A DNA stretch of 64,000 nt from contig NZ_JAGYJK010000013.1 in assembly GCF_018402175.1 (NCBI RefSeq), positions 23,484 to 87,483 on the forward strand, given 5' to 3'. The position numbers and the translations under genes were made by a program. Below, one piece after another: positions 27,984-36,848 of this stretch. Below the pieces are notes generated by a model, which saw only the letters and a list, made by a program, of their open reading frames with translations, had not been told where the DNA came from and searched no databases. Source of the stretch: Yoonia sp. Its GTDB lineage: Bacteria > Pseudomonadota > Alphaproteobacteria > Rhodobacterales > Rhodobacteraceae. Position 1 is the stretch's first letter, and each line of letters opens with the position of its first letter.

Positions 27984-28569
27984 TCTTTTCTTTACCCTAA
28001 CCCCGCGCAACCCCACCACAGAGCCGCACCCATCCTCGCGATGCCACATCAGCGCCGAAAAATGGCAACCTTCTCGCCCGAGGTGCCCCACCCCAACCGA
28101 AATACCATTTGTCAAACTAAGGTCCATTCAGGGCGCACGACGAAAAGTCGCGCACCAAAACGGCAGACGAATAGTGACACAGCAGCGCAGAACATCAAAG
28201 AGCAGCCCTTGATGTCCACGCAGACACAAATGTCGGGTCGCTACGTTGCCGCAGTTTACCCCCGTCACATTTGCATGAAGGCCGACCCTGTGGTTCTGAC
28301 AGCAGCCGCCACAGCAGTAGGCGTACGTATGTCAAACTGGATCGATCCCCCCATGTCCCCCCGGAACGATGTGAATCGCTGGGTCAAGCTAGCAAGGGGT
28401 TTGGGGCTGCTTCAACACAACAACGTGCTTGACTCTGACTTTGCCCGAAAAGAATCCCTGGGCTGATTGTTTTGCATCAAAATCTTGGCAGGGCGGCAAC
28501 ACCTGCACAAAAAAAGACGCGCCCTGAAAGGACGCGTCTGGTCAAATCTGGCCGATAGTCGCCGGTGGT
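27984..28569. other. 586-base dnaA-rpsT intergenic region
   Basis: No coding sequence is convincing here. It holds the dnaA promoter region and, near 28509, the rpsT terminator. No TTATCCACA-like DnaA box cluster and no AT-rich unwinding element could be found by eye, so there is no visible support for oriC at this site. Confidence 0.6.
28509..28539 (-). terminator. Intrinsic terminator of rpsT
   Basis: On the minus strand AGACGCGTCC, five-base loop, GGGCGCGTCT, then a run of seven T residues: a 10-bp stem with one G-T pair. It lies 30 bases after the rpsT stop. Confidence 0.9.
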
Positions 28570-28833
28570 TCAGCCGATCGCTTTGACACGGGCGGACAGG
28601 CGCGACATTTTCCGCGCTGCAGTATTCTTGTGAACGACGCCTTTGGTCACGCCGCGCATCAGTTCGGGCTGGGCGGCGCGCAGCGCTGCGATTGCGACGG
28701 TCTGATCGCCAGTTGCGATTGCCTCTTCGACTTTGCGCAGGAAGGTGCGAATGCGCGAACGGCGCATTTTGTTAACCTGGAAACGCGCATCATTCTGACG
28801 GGCGCGTTTTTTGGACTGCGGTGTATTTGCCAT
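28570..28833 (-). CDS. rpsT: 30S ribosomal protein S20
   Basis: An 87-residue basic protein of the 30S subunit body that binds 16S rRNA. The sequence [18 protein letters not shown] and the C-terminal [19 protein letters not shown] are typical of S20. ATG at 28833 is the conserved start; an eight-codon upstream extension is not. It is a monocistronic gene ending at a strong terminator, in the alphaproteobacterial dnaA-rpsT arrangement. Confidence 0.98.
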   Translation of the reverse strand: MANTPQSKKRARQNDARFQVNKMRRSRIRTFLRKVEEAIATGDQTVAIAALRAAQPELMRGVTKGVVHKNTAARKMSRLSARVKAIG

Positions 28834-28981
28834 GGGTCTTTCCCTTCGTCGGGTCAAATTAAAACTGTTAAGCGCAAAAAGCCCCGACCGGGTTCAGTAC
28901 CGGTGATTCTGGCCTAAGCGGGCCTCTCGCGCATGTGACGCTGGCAGTAGTGCAGTTTTCCCGCAAAGGAAACCCGAAATA

Positions 28982-29758
28982 TCAACGGTCGCGGAACTGC
29001 GCCTCGCGCTTTTCCAGAAAGGCGGTCATGCCTTCGGTCTGGTCATCGGTGGCGAACAGCGACTGGAACAGCCGGCGTTCGTACTGCAGCCCTTCGGCGA
29101 GCGTGGTTTCATACGACCGGTTCACCGCATCCTTGGCCGCCATTGCCGCGATCTGCGACTTTGCGGCGATCTTGACCGCAGCCTTGCGCGCCTCGGCTAG
29201 CAGATCTTTAGCGGGGACAACGCGGCTGACCAGACCGCTGCGTTCAGCCTCGGCTGCGTCCATGAAACGGCCTGTCAGATGCATGTCCATGGATTTCGCC
29301 TTGCCGACGAAACGGGTCAGGCGCTGGGTGCCACCCAGCCCTGCGATCACACCAAGGTTAATCTCGGGCTGGCCGAATTTCGCAGTATCAGCGGCGATGA
29401 TGAAATCGCACATCATCGCCAGTTCGCAGCCGCCGCCCAGCGCATAGCCTGCAACAGCGGCGATAATCGGCTTGCGGGTGCGGTTGAAACGGTCGGTTTC
29501 ATTTTCGAAGAACCGCGTGGTGTAAAGATCGACGAATGTCTTGTCCGCCATCTCGGCAATATCTGCACCGGCGGCGAATGCCTTTTCCGATCCGGTGATG
29601 ATGATACAGCGCACCTTGTCGCTGGTGTCGGCCTCTTCCAGTGCTGTGCAAAGCTCGCGCAGCAGATCGCCGTTCAGCGCATTCAGCGCGTCGGGCCGGT
29701 TCAGCGTGATGGTCGCCACGTCGTCACGGGTGTCGACGATGATGTTCTCATAGGCCAT
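28982..29758 (-). CDS. Enoyl-CoA hydratase
   Basis: A 258-residue crotonase-fold enzyme hydrating trans-2-enoyl-CoA in fatty-acid or amino-acid degradation. The oxyanion-hole motif [11 protein letters not shown], the [20 protein letters not shown] segment with the first catalytic Glu, and the second catalytic Glu in [19 protein letters not shown] are intact. Length is typical. It lies between mutM and rpsT as in many Rhodobacteraceae, which suggests a housekeeping short-chain hydratase. Confidence 0.92.
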   Translation of the reverse strand: MAYENIIVDTRDDVATITLNRPDALNALNGDLLRELCTALEEADTSDKVRCIIITGSEKAFAAGADIAEMADKTFVDLYTTRFFENETDRFNRTRKPIIAAVAGYALGGGCELAMMCDFIIAADTAKFGQPEINLGVIAGLGGTQRLTRFVGKAKSMDMHLTGRFMDAAEAERSGLVSRVVPAKDLLAEARKAAVKIAAKSQIAAMAAKDAVNRSYETTLAEGLQYERRLFQSLFATDDQTEGMTAFLEKREAQFRDR

Positions 29759-29820
29759 GCTGCCGTCCTTTTGCTGATGGTCAGAGTCCCGTGCTTAACA
29801 AAGGCAGCGCATGGTTCAAG

Positions 29821-30673
29821 TTATCTTTGGCATTGTGCACAAAAGAAAGACGACCGGCCCGATTGCACGATGCGGCTGATCGGATGGCCGCAATCGGGTG
29901 TGACGCAGGGCGCACCTTCGCGGTCATAGACCTGAAACCCGTGCTGGAAATAACCCAACTCGCCATCGCTTTGCCGGTAATCGCGCAGGCTCGATCCACC
30001 CGCCGCGATCGCCTCGGTGCAGCACATCGCGGATCAGCGGCACCAATGACGCGACCCGCCGCGCGGCGATCTGGCCTGCCTTGCGCCGTGGGTCGATACC
30101 CGCGCGGAACAGCACCTCGCAAACATAGATATTGCCCAGTCCTGCCACGATCCGCTGATCCAGCAAGGCCGATTTGATCGGCGTGTTACGCCCTTTCAGC
30201 CGCGCGACCAGATAGGTTTCATCAAACCCGTTGCCCAAGGGTTCCGGCCCCAGATCGCGGATCAGCCAGTGATCCTCCTGCGTCGCCGTCGGCATCAGGT
30301 CCATCGCACCGAAACGGCGGGGATCGTTAAACGTGATCCGCGCGCCGCCATCCATATGCAGGACAACGTGGTCATGTTTAGCAGGCGCAGGATGCGGATG
30401 ATAAAACGCGCCCTGTGCCGCCCCGGACACCAGCATCCGGCCCGACATGCCCAGATGGATCAACAATGTCGCGGCACTGTCCAGATCGACCAATATGTAT
30501 TTCGACCGCCGCCGCAGACCCAGTACGCGCCGCCCTGTCAGGCGATCCGCCATATTCTCGGGAAAAGGCCAACGCAGGTCGGGCCGGTTCACCTCGGCCA
30601 GCGCGATCACCTGTCCTGTCATGACGGGGGCTATTCCGGCCTTGACGGTTTCGACCTCGGGCAATTCGGGCAT
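29821..30673 (-). pseudogene. mutM: Formamidopyrimidine-DNA glycosylase, interrupted by one frameshift
   Basis: It should excise 8-oxoguanine and formamidopyrimidine. The N-terminus [18 protein letters not shown] has the catalytic Pro2-Glu3, and the frame is normal up to LVPLIRDVL. One extra base at 30019 (plus strand) then shifts it. Without it the protein would continue [20 protein letters not shown] and end with the C4 zinc finger (CVTPDCG ... FFCAQCQR), 283 residues in all. As written, the frame ends at 29924 and the zinc finger is lost. Loss would cause a GC-to-TA mutator phenotype, so a sequencing error is a real alternative. It is divergent from ubiE. Confidence 0.9.
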
Positions 30674-30758
30674 GGCGGACTTTCTATCGGCGGGTCGGCG
30701 TTGTAAGCCTTTATCTGCGCCCTATAGTTGGGACGAGCGCAAAGGACCACAAGCACCG

Positions 30759-31511
30759 ATGACCGACGATACAGAAAAGACCACCCATTTCGGTTTCGAC
30801 ACCGTCCGCGAAGATGAAAAGGCAGGCCGCGTGCAGGGCGTGTTTTCCTCTGTCGCCAGCAAATATGACATCATGAACGACGTCATGTCCGGCGGCATCC
30901 ACCGGATCTGGAAAGATGCAATGATGGACTGGCTTGCCCCACGCCCCGGGCAGCGGTTGCTGGATGTCGCAGGCGGCACCGGCGATGTGTCGTTCCGGTT
31001 CCTCAAACGCGCGGGGCGCGGTCATGCGACCGTGCTGGACCTGACCGAATCCATGCTGGTCGCAGGCCGCAAACGTGCCGAGGCGGCACAGATGTCCGAC
31101 AGTCTTGACTGGGTCGTGGGCGATGCAATGGCCCTGCCGTTCGAGGCGAACACCTTTGATGTCTATACGATTTCTTTTGGGATCAGAAATGTGACCCGTC
31201 CCCAAGACGCGCTGGCCGAGGCGTTTCGCGTGCTGAAACCCGGCGGGCGGTTGATGGTGCTGGAATTCAGCCAGATCCCGAACCCGATGTTGCAGGCCGC
31301 CTATGACGCCTATTCGTTCAACGTGATCCCGCGCATGGGCCAGATCATCGCAGGCGACCGTGACAGTTACCAATATCTTGTCGAATCGATCCGGCAATTC
31401 CCCGATCAGGACACGTTCCTTGGCATGGTCCGCGATGCAGGATTCGGGAATACGAAGTATCGCAATCTGACGCTGGGTGTCGCCGCCCTGCATTCGGGGT
31501 GGAAGATCTAG
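30759..31511 (+). CDS. ubiE: Demethylmenaquinone/ubiquinone C-methyltransferase
   Basis: A 250-residue class I SAM-dependent methyltransferase acting on the ubiquinone precursor ring. The segment [23 protein letters not shown] motif [15 protein letters not shown], and [20 protein letters not shown] with [13 protein letters not shown] are UbiE hallmarks. ATG at 30759 follows AAAGGA. It is followed after one base by the GTG start of ubiB, so the pair is an operon. Confidence 0.96.
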   Translation: MTDDTEKTTHFGFDTVREDEKAGRVQGVFSSVASKYDIMNDVMSGGIHRIWKDAMMDWLAPRPGQRLLDVAGGTGDVSFRFLKRAGRGHATVLDLTESMLVAGRKRAEAAQMSDSLDWVVGDAMALPFEANTFDVYTISFGIRNVTRPQDALAEAFRVLKPGGRLMVLEFSQIPNPMLQAAYDAYSFNVIPRMGQIIAGDRDSYQYLVESIRQFPDQDTFLGMVRDAGFGNTKYRNLTLGVAALHSGWKI

Positions 31512-31512
31512 G

Positions 31513-33042
31513 GTGCGCGGACCTCACAACATCATCCGGCTGATCCGGACGGGGGCGACACTGGAACGCACCGGCGCGATGAAGGTGATCCTTGATGCCT
31601 TTGATGTCGGATTGTTGCTGCGCATCACGCTGCGATCCTTGGTCTGGCCGTTCCAATGGCTGGGCTACAAGGGTGACCCGTCGATGCCGCCCGCGCCCCG
31701 GGCGCTGACGGCACTTGGCCCTGCTTACATAAAATTCGGTCAGATCCTGTCGACACGCCCCGATGTCGTCGGTGATGACATGGCCGTGCAGCTGCGCGTG
31801 CTGCAGGACAAGCTGCCGCCCTTTTCCATGGCCGAGGCCAAGGCCGAAATCCAGCGCGAGCTGGGGATGCCGGTGGAAAAGCTGTTTTCCACCTTTTCCG
31901 CGCCCGTCGCCGCCGCATCACTGGCGCAGGTCCACAAGGCCCATCTGGCCGACACGGGCGAAGCTGTCGCCGTCAAGATCCTGCGCCCCGGCATCGAAAA
32001 GGCCTTTCGGCGCGACATTGACGCTTTTTATTTTGCGGCCCGCACGATCGAGGTGCTGTCGCCGTCATCACGCCGCCTGCGCCCGATGGACGTGATCACC
32101 CATTTCGAAGGCGTCGTAATGGGCGAACTTGATCTACGGCTGGAAAGCTCTGCCGCAGCTGAATTCGCCGCCAATACCAAGGATGATCTGGGTTTCACCG
32201 TGCCACAGGTGCGCTGGCACCTGTCAGGGCGGCGGGTGATGACACTGGACTGGGCCGAAGGAATCGGGATCGGGGATAATGCCGCGCTGGATGCAGCGGG
32301 GCACGACCGGCGGGCGCTGGCAGACCGTGTGCTGGGGCTGTTTTTGAACCATGCGCTGCGCGACGGCTATTTCCACGGCGACATGCATCAGGGGAATCTT
32401 AAGGTCAGCGCGACCGGGGACATTATCGCCTATGATTTCGGGATCATGGGGCGGATCGACGAATATACCCGCCGCGTTTATGCCGAAATCCTGTTCGGGT
32501 TCATCCGCAAGGATTACCAGCGCGTGGCCGAGGTGCATTTCGAGGCGGGCTATGTCCCTGCGAACCGCGATGTCGATGAATTCGCCCGCGCCCTGCGCGC
32601 GGTGGGCGAACCGATATTTGGCATGGATGCAAGCCGCATATCGATGGCGCGGCTTTTGTCCTATCTGTTCGAGGTGACCGAACGTTTCGGCATGGAAACC
32701 CGGACAGAGCTGATTCATTTGCAACGCACGATGGTCGTCGTCGAAGGCGTTGCGCGTTCGCTCGACCCGCGGATGAATATCTGGGAAGTCGCCAAGCCTG
32801 TGGTCGAGGACTATATTAAGCAAAGCATCGGGCCAAAGGCCTTGCTGCGTGACCTCGGCCGCACGGCGATGATCCTGTCGCGCTTTGGGCCACAGCTGCC
32901 GCGTCTTGCAGAACAGGCGCTGATCCGGCTGAACAACCCCGCGCCCGAGCCCAAACCACAACGCCGGATCGCGCGGCTGTCATGGATGGCGCTGGGGGGC
33001 GTGTTGGTCGGCGGGGCAATGTGGCTTGGCCAGATGATGTAA
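31513..33042 (+). CDS. ubiB: Ubiquinone biosynthesis ADCK-type kinase UbiB
   Basis: A 509-residue atypical kinase/ATPase needed for ubiquinone synthesis. The KxGQ motif is in YIKFGQILSTRPD, the Ala-rich loop in ASLAQVHKAHL, the catalytic HGDMHQGNL and the metal Asp in IAYDFGIMG. A C-terminal hydrophobic segment (about 485-507) anchors it to the inner membrane. GTG at 31513 gives MRGPHNIIRLIRTGAT and lies one base after the ubiE stop. Confidence 0.94.
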   Translation: MRGPHNIIRLIRTGATLERTGAMKVILDAFDVGLLLRITLRSLVWPFQWLGYKGDPSMPPAPRALTALGPAYIKFGQILSTRPDVVGDDMAVQLRVLQDKLPPFSMAEAKAEIQRELGMPVEKLFSTFSAPVAAASLAQVHKAHLADTGEAVAVKILRPGIEKAFRRDIDAFYFAARTIEVLSPSSRRLRPMDVITHFEGVVMGELDLRLESSAAAEFAANTKDDLGFTVPQVRWHLSGRRVMTLDWAEGIGIGDNAALDAAGHDRRALADRVLGLFLNHALRDGYFHGDMHQGNLKVSATGDIIAYDFGIMGRIDEYTRRVYAEILFGFIRKDYQRVAEVHFEAGYVPANRDVDEFARALRAVGEPIFGMDASRISMARLLSYLFEVTERFGMETRTELIHLQRTMVVVEGVARSLDPRMNIWEVAKPVVEDYIKQSIGPKALLRDLGRTAMILSRFGPQLPRLAEQALIRLNNPAPEPKPQRRIARLSWMALGGVLVGGAMWLGQMM

Positions 33043-33155
33043 TCCAGATGGATCACGCGGGACGAGCGCACGTATGCCGGCTTTTATGGGGCGATTGGCA
33101 TGCCATCATCTGTAGCGCCTTGTCCGTGGGAACCGCAGGCTCGCAGCGCCGGTGA

Positions 33156-33809
33156 TCATGACGGACTGCGCAGCGCCGTCACGTCGCCTACCCTGATCAC
33201 GATACCGCGATGCGCGACAAGGCTGGTTTGGCCGCCAAAGGACTGGACCTCTGTTACCGTGTTATAAGTCTCGACTGGGTTCTCACCCAAAACCTTGCCC
33301 TCGCTCAGGTTTTCAAAGGCGAAGCTGTACACACCATCTGGCACCACCACCCCGTTGCTACCGACACCGTCCCACTGCACAGGATCGGTCTTCGCGGGTG
33401 ACGCAAAGCGGTCTACCACTGCTCCGCTGGCGTCGCGAACGACAATTTCGCCTGCGGTCGCAGCCGCCATAGGGTTGGGATGCAGCGTGACAGGCGCGCC
33501 GTCAAAATAGACAGGCGCAGGGGCGCGTACCTCCTTGCCGACCCAGGAAGCCAGACCGGAAACTCCGATTTGCAACGAAAGCCCCCGCAACAGATCATTC
33601 GTCAGTACGGCCTGTTCAACACCGGAAAATGTCGCCAGCTGCGTCGCGAAATCTGCTGATTCGACTGGATTAAGCGGATCCTGATTTTTCATCTGTGCTG
33701 TCAGCATCCGCAAGAATGTCTCGAAATCGGAACTGATCCCAGATTGCGACTCCGCGGCCGACGGCAGGCGATTCGTTGTAATAGCGTTGCTGGATTGGGG
33801 GATTTCCAT
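33156..33809 (-). CDS. flgD: Flagellar hook-capping protein FlgD
   Basis: A 217-residue hook-assembly scaffold. The FlgD signature is LTAQMKNQDPLNPVESADFA with QLATFSGVEQAVLTNDLL following, and the C-terminal half has a FlgD Ig-like part (DPVQWDGVGSNG). ATG at 33809 has AAGGAAA upstream. It follows fliK with 9 bases between, so the two are co-transcribed. No hook gene flgE is nearby. Confidence 0.93.
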   Translation of the reverse strand: MEIPQSSNAITTNRLPSAAESQSGISSDFETFLRMLTAQMKNQDPLNPVESADFATQLATFSGVEQAVLTNDLLRGLSLQIGVSGLASWVGKEVRAPAPVYFDGAPVTLHPNPMAAATAGEIVVRDASGAVVDRFASPAKTDPVQWDGVGSNGVVVPDGVYSFAFENLSEGKVLGENPVETYNTVTEVQSFGGQTSLVAHRGIVIRVGDVTALRSPS

Positions 33810-33818
33810 CACTTTTCC

Positions 33819-35087
33819 TTAAAGGCGCAGGTCAAGGCCGCCGCGCGGCTGCCGCACGCCTGTTTGTTCAGGCGCCTGTGTTTCGGTCGCATCCTCGGCA
33901 TGTTCGGTCAACGGACCGGCGTCATGGCGCGCCTCGTCCTGTGTGCGTCCGTCGCCGAAATCAAAGGAAATATCGTTATATCCAAGGCTGCGAAATTCCT
34001 GTGCCAAGGTATCAATGTGGCGCCGCAGTAGATCGGCCGTTTCTGGCCGTTCGGCGTTGATATGCAACATCAGCGTACCATCGGTTAGCGACATGCTCAT
34101 CCGGACCCGCCCCAATTCTTCGGGGTTGAGCGCGATTTCGGTCGGTTGCCCCGTGGTCTGCGTGATGGTGACGGCCAGCTGCTGCGCAACATGACGGACA
34201 ACACCAGGCGCAGATTGCGCTTCCGACGTTTTGGCAACGCCCGAAGCCGTGTCGCCAGCCGGGGCAAAGGGCAGGGTGGATTCGTCACCACCCGAAGCAG
34301 CGTCCACCTTGGGGTCCAGCCCTTTGACAATCGGGATCACAAGTTCAGGCCGCTTGATCGCTGTGGCCACGGGCGGCATTGGCACTGTCCGATCCATGAC
34401 GGTGGCTGGTGGCAAAGGCTCGGGGATATCGCGCGTCGACAGCGGCGTAGACGAAGGCACCTGCGCCGCAACCGGCGACGGCGCAATTGTTGGCTGAGCC
34501 GCAACAGTACTCGCGATACGCGCAACTGGTGCGCCCTCCTTGATGGCGGTCTCGCGCTTGGTAGGACCAGCATCTGTACCCGCCAAACCGGCCTGGGCAA
34601 TTTCCTCTGCAGATACGGGCTGACGCGCACCGGGCAGCACCGTCACCAGCGCCGCTGCATCAACCGCATCGGCAGGCGGCGGTGCCGTGGGCGCGGCTGG
34701 CTGATCGAACACCATCTGGATCAGCGAATGTTGGGTGATTTTGACCGGCAGGCGAGGATCACCCGCCGGCAAGACGGGAACGGCGCCTTTCTGGTCGGGG
34801 CTGCCAGCAATCTTCGCAGGCTCCGCCGTTGTAAGGAGCACCAAGTCAGCACCCATTTCCCGCGCCACGTCATCGGCAAGCATCGGCATGTCCGGGTCAG
34901 AACCCGCAGATGCTGTCGGGTCAGAGACGAAGATCGCCGCTTCGGTCAACGTCTGTGGGTCAACCGCCGCCAATCCGGCAGCGGCATCATAGGCGAGTTG
35001 AAAATCGTTCTGCCCTGCCAGCGCGACAGCCCCTGCTGGGGCCACAGGCAAAGCCGACGCGGCGGGAATCAGTTGGGGCACAAGCAT
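33819..35087 (-). CDS. fliK: Flagellar hook-length control protein FliK
   Basis: A 422-residue molecular ruler, exported by the flagellar type III system. The long Ala/Pro-rich N-terminal ruler is low complexity. The C-terminal switch domain (about 300-400) carries the Flg_hook pattern TEIALNPEELGRVRMSMSLT and LLRRHIDTLAQEFRSLGY. The first residues are Ala/Val-rich. It is divergent from the flgJ-type gene and forms a pair with flgD. Confidence 0.85.
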   Translation of the reverse strand: MLVPQLIPAASALPVAPAGAVALAGQNDFQLAYDAAAGLAAVDPQTLTEAAIFVSDPTASAGSDPDMPMLADDVAREMGADLVLLTTAEPAKIAGSPDQKGAVPVLPAGDPRLPVKITQHSLIQMVFDQPAAPTAPPPADAVDAAALVTVLPGARQPVSAEEIAQAGLAGTDAGPTKRETAIKEGAPVARIASTVAAQPTIAPSPVAAQVPSSTPLSTRDIPEPLPPATVMDRTVPMPPVATAIKRPELVIPIVKGLDPKVDAASGGDESTLPFAPAGDTASGVAKTSEAQSAPGVVRHVAQQLAVTITQTTGQPTEIALNPEELGRVRMSMSLTDGTLMLHINAERPETADLLRRHIDTLAQEFRSLGYNDISFDFGDGRTQDEARHDAGPLTEHAEDATETQAPEQTGVRQPRGGLDLRL

Positions 35088-35190
35088 GCAATGTCCTGTC
35101 AGATAAACTTCGACCGCTTGTGACAGAAGAAACTTACTGAATGTTTACGGCTTTACAGCAGGATAAAAAAAATCACTGACGGAGCAGGAC

Positions 35191-35484
35191 ATGACCATCA
35201 TCCCCGTATTGTCACCCCCTCGTGGGCCGATCGCCATACCCGAATCGTTGCGCGGCGATACCAAACTGCGCGAGGCCGCCCAAAAACTCGAAGCAACGTT
35301 TCTGGCAGAAATGCTGAAATCGGCGGGGCTCGGGACCAGCCGTACGTCTTTCGGCGGCGGCATAGGAGAGGATCAGTTTTCATCCTTCCTGCGCGACGCG
35401 CAGTCGATCGAGCTGGCGAAATCAGGCGGCATCGGCCTTGCCGAATCGCTGTTCAACGCGATGAAGCGCAGCATCGATGCGTGA
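35191..35484 (+). CDS. flgJ: FlgJ-type rod-binding protein
   Basis: A 97-residue protein with only the N-terminal rod-binding half of FlgJ: LREAAQKLEATFLAEMLKSA and a FSSFLRDAQSIELAKSGGIG-type tail. The muramidase domain of enterobacterial FlgJ is absent, as is usual in alphaproteobacteria. It should help assemble the flagellar rod in the periplasm. The end overlaps the next gene by 8 bases. Confidence 0.88.
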   Translation: MTIIPVLSPPRGPIAIPESLRGDTKLREAAQKLEATFLAEMLKSAGLGTSRTSFGGGIGEDQFSSFLRDAQSIELAKSGGIGLAESLFNAMKRSIDA

Positions 35485-35818
35485 CCCCACGATATCCGAA
35501 CTGCGCAGCTTGCTAGAGACGGAAACTGCGGCGATCCTTACGGGGCAATATGCCCAGCTTGACGATCTGGCCGCGCGCAAGGACCAGCTGTTCCAGGAAT
35601 TGCAGCAAGCACCGCGCGCGGCAGCAGATCTGCGCGCGATATCGCGGATGCTTGCGCGAAACCAAGCGCTGCTCGCGGCGGCACTGAAAGGCATCAGCGC
35701 GGCGCGCCTGCGGCTGACGGCGCTCAAGGCGGTGCGTGACGGCTTGCAGGTCTACGACCAGTCAGGGCGCTTTGCGGCCAGCCCGGTCACACGGCCCGAT
35801 CTGGTCAGAAAGGCCTGA
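35477..35818 (+). CDS. FlgN-like flagellar chaperone
   Basis: A 113-residue Ala/Leu/Arg-rich helical protein beginning MRDPTISELRSLLETETAAI. Size, helical repeat and position after flgJ fit FlgN, the chaperone for hook-associated proteins FlgK and FlgL. Sequence similarity is weak by eye, so the call rests partly on context. The start overlaps the flgJ-type gene by 8 bases, so translation is likely coupled. Confidence 0.6.
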   Translation: MRDPTISELRSLLETETAAILTGQYAQLDDLAARKDQLFQELQQAPRAAADLRAISRMLARNQALLAAALKGISAARLRLTALKAVRDGLQVYDQSGRFAASPVTRPDLVRKA

Positions 35819-36201
35819 TTTGACTCGAATTGGCTGAATCCCCGTCTTGGACATTAATCCGTTGTTCAGGATCCGGCGCTTAAGTCAGAGCACTGCCCGA
35901 ACGGCAGGATGACCGGCATCACGGTGCCCAGATCAACGTCAGAATGGCGCGGCAACCTGCATATCCGCAGATTTATGAACCAACCCGGCGCAAAGCGCCT
36001 TTTGAAGGACCAACAATCATTGCGACTTTCCAAGCGCCACCATGGTGCCCGCCGCCAGCGATCACTTTTTTACGTTTGATAATCGTCGGCGTGTTTTTAT
36101 CTTTTGTCATCCCGCACCTCTGCACCCCGTGCCACGTTTAGCTTCACGGGTGTGAAGAGGAAATTAATGCCGCAATACGATTAAAATATCAGGAAATACG
36201 C
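35819..36201. other. 383-base region without a convincing gene
   Basis: An open frame (35944-36141, 65 residues) with one hydrophobic stretch exists but its start has no ribosome binding site and the sequence is unlike any family I recognise. The end of the region becomes AT-rich (36100-36190). It lies between the flagellar pair and the convergent small-protein gene. Confidence 0.5.
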
Positions 36202-36597
36202 TCAGGTTTCGCGCGAGATATCTGTCACCGATCCTGCGACGTGGCGCGCATAGCACTGGTTGATACCTGTGCGTGCCTCGGTCGCCGACCCGATGGCCGC
36301 CAGTAAGGCCTGCGACATGGCAAGGAATGCGACGCCATAATCCCTGCGGGCATCGCAAATCTGAAGATCCCGGACCAGCGTCATCTGGTCCCGGCGCGCA
36401 TCGCCAAGCTGTTGGATCAGGTCTGCCAACAGATCATCAGGCGGCATAATCCGGTCGGCAAGACGCGACAGCAGCCGATGCTGGCGGCGAAGTTCTGTTT
36501 GCAGAACCGGATCGTCCGCAGCATCTAGTCGCAGTTGCAGGTCGACAATCCGGTCGATCAGATCGGCAGGGTCGGCCGGGACAAGAATATCGTTCAT
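36202..36597 (-). CDS. Small helical protein, possibly DUF6165-like
   Basis: A 131-residue helical protein starting MNDILVPADPADLIDRIVDL. The LIDRIVDLQLRLD opening and the later ARRDYGVAFLAMSQALLAAI recall DUF6165 proteins (LIDKITILEIK type), but the match is by eye and uncertain. Function is unknown. It sits beside flagellar genes and is divergent from bchG; ATG at 36597 is preferred over a long upstream open frame that would run through the bchG promoter. Confidence 0.5.
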   Translation of the reverse strand: MNDILVPADPADLIDRIVDLQLRLDAADDPVLQTELRRQHRLLSRLADRIMPPDDLLADLIQQLGDARRDQMTLVRDLQICDARRDYGVAFLAMSQALLAAIGSATEARTGINQCYARHVAGSVTDISRET

Positions 36598-36695
36598 TTG
36601 AACTGTTCCACTTCGGGTCACGTCAGAAGGCCGGTCGTGCGGTTTCAGGCCGCGCCATACGACAAGACCGTAAACGGAAATCCTTGTCAAAAGAC

Positions 36696-36709
36696 CCACC
36701 GTACGGTGG
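36696..36709. promoter_or_regulatory. 14-bp perfect palindrome in bchG upstream region
   Basis: CCACCGTACGGTGG lies inside a wider TGTCA ... TGACA frame. It is between the divergent DUF6165-like gene and bchG. It could be an operator; no regulator can be assigned. Confidence 0.3.
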
Positions 36710-36793
36710 TCATGACACAACACTTGATCGGTTACGGATTTTGTGGCAACCGCTGCGCGCCACCGCCATCCGCAACGCGACCGATTGGCGCAG

Positions 36794-36811
36794 TGTAAGC
36801 TTTAGTTTACA
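36794..36811 (+). promoter_or_regulatory. PpsR/CrtJ operator 1
   Basis: TGTAAGCTTTAGTTTACA fits TGT-N12-ACA and is palindromic over TGTAA/TTTACA. It is the distal of two such sites upstream of bchG. PpsR represses photosynthesis genes in oxygen or light. Confidence 0.7.
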
Positions 36812-36828
36812 CTTGCTCTGGCAAGGAC

Positions 36829-36846
36829 TGTCATCTTAGACTGACA
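36829..36846 (+). promoter_or_regulatory. PpsR/CrtJ operator 2
   Basis: TGTCATCTTAGACTGACA is TGTCA-N8-TGACA, an exact TGT-N12-ACA site. It ends two bases before the bchG ATG at 36849. The two sites are separated by 17 bases, consistent with cooperative binding known for CrtJ. Confidence 0.75.
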
Positions 36847-36848
36847 GT

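Noticed and set aside
35944-36141. 65-residue open frame between the flagellar genes and the small helical gene
   Set aside because: No ribosome binding site, no family resemblance, and a composition change at its end; left as an unassigned gap.
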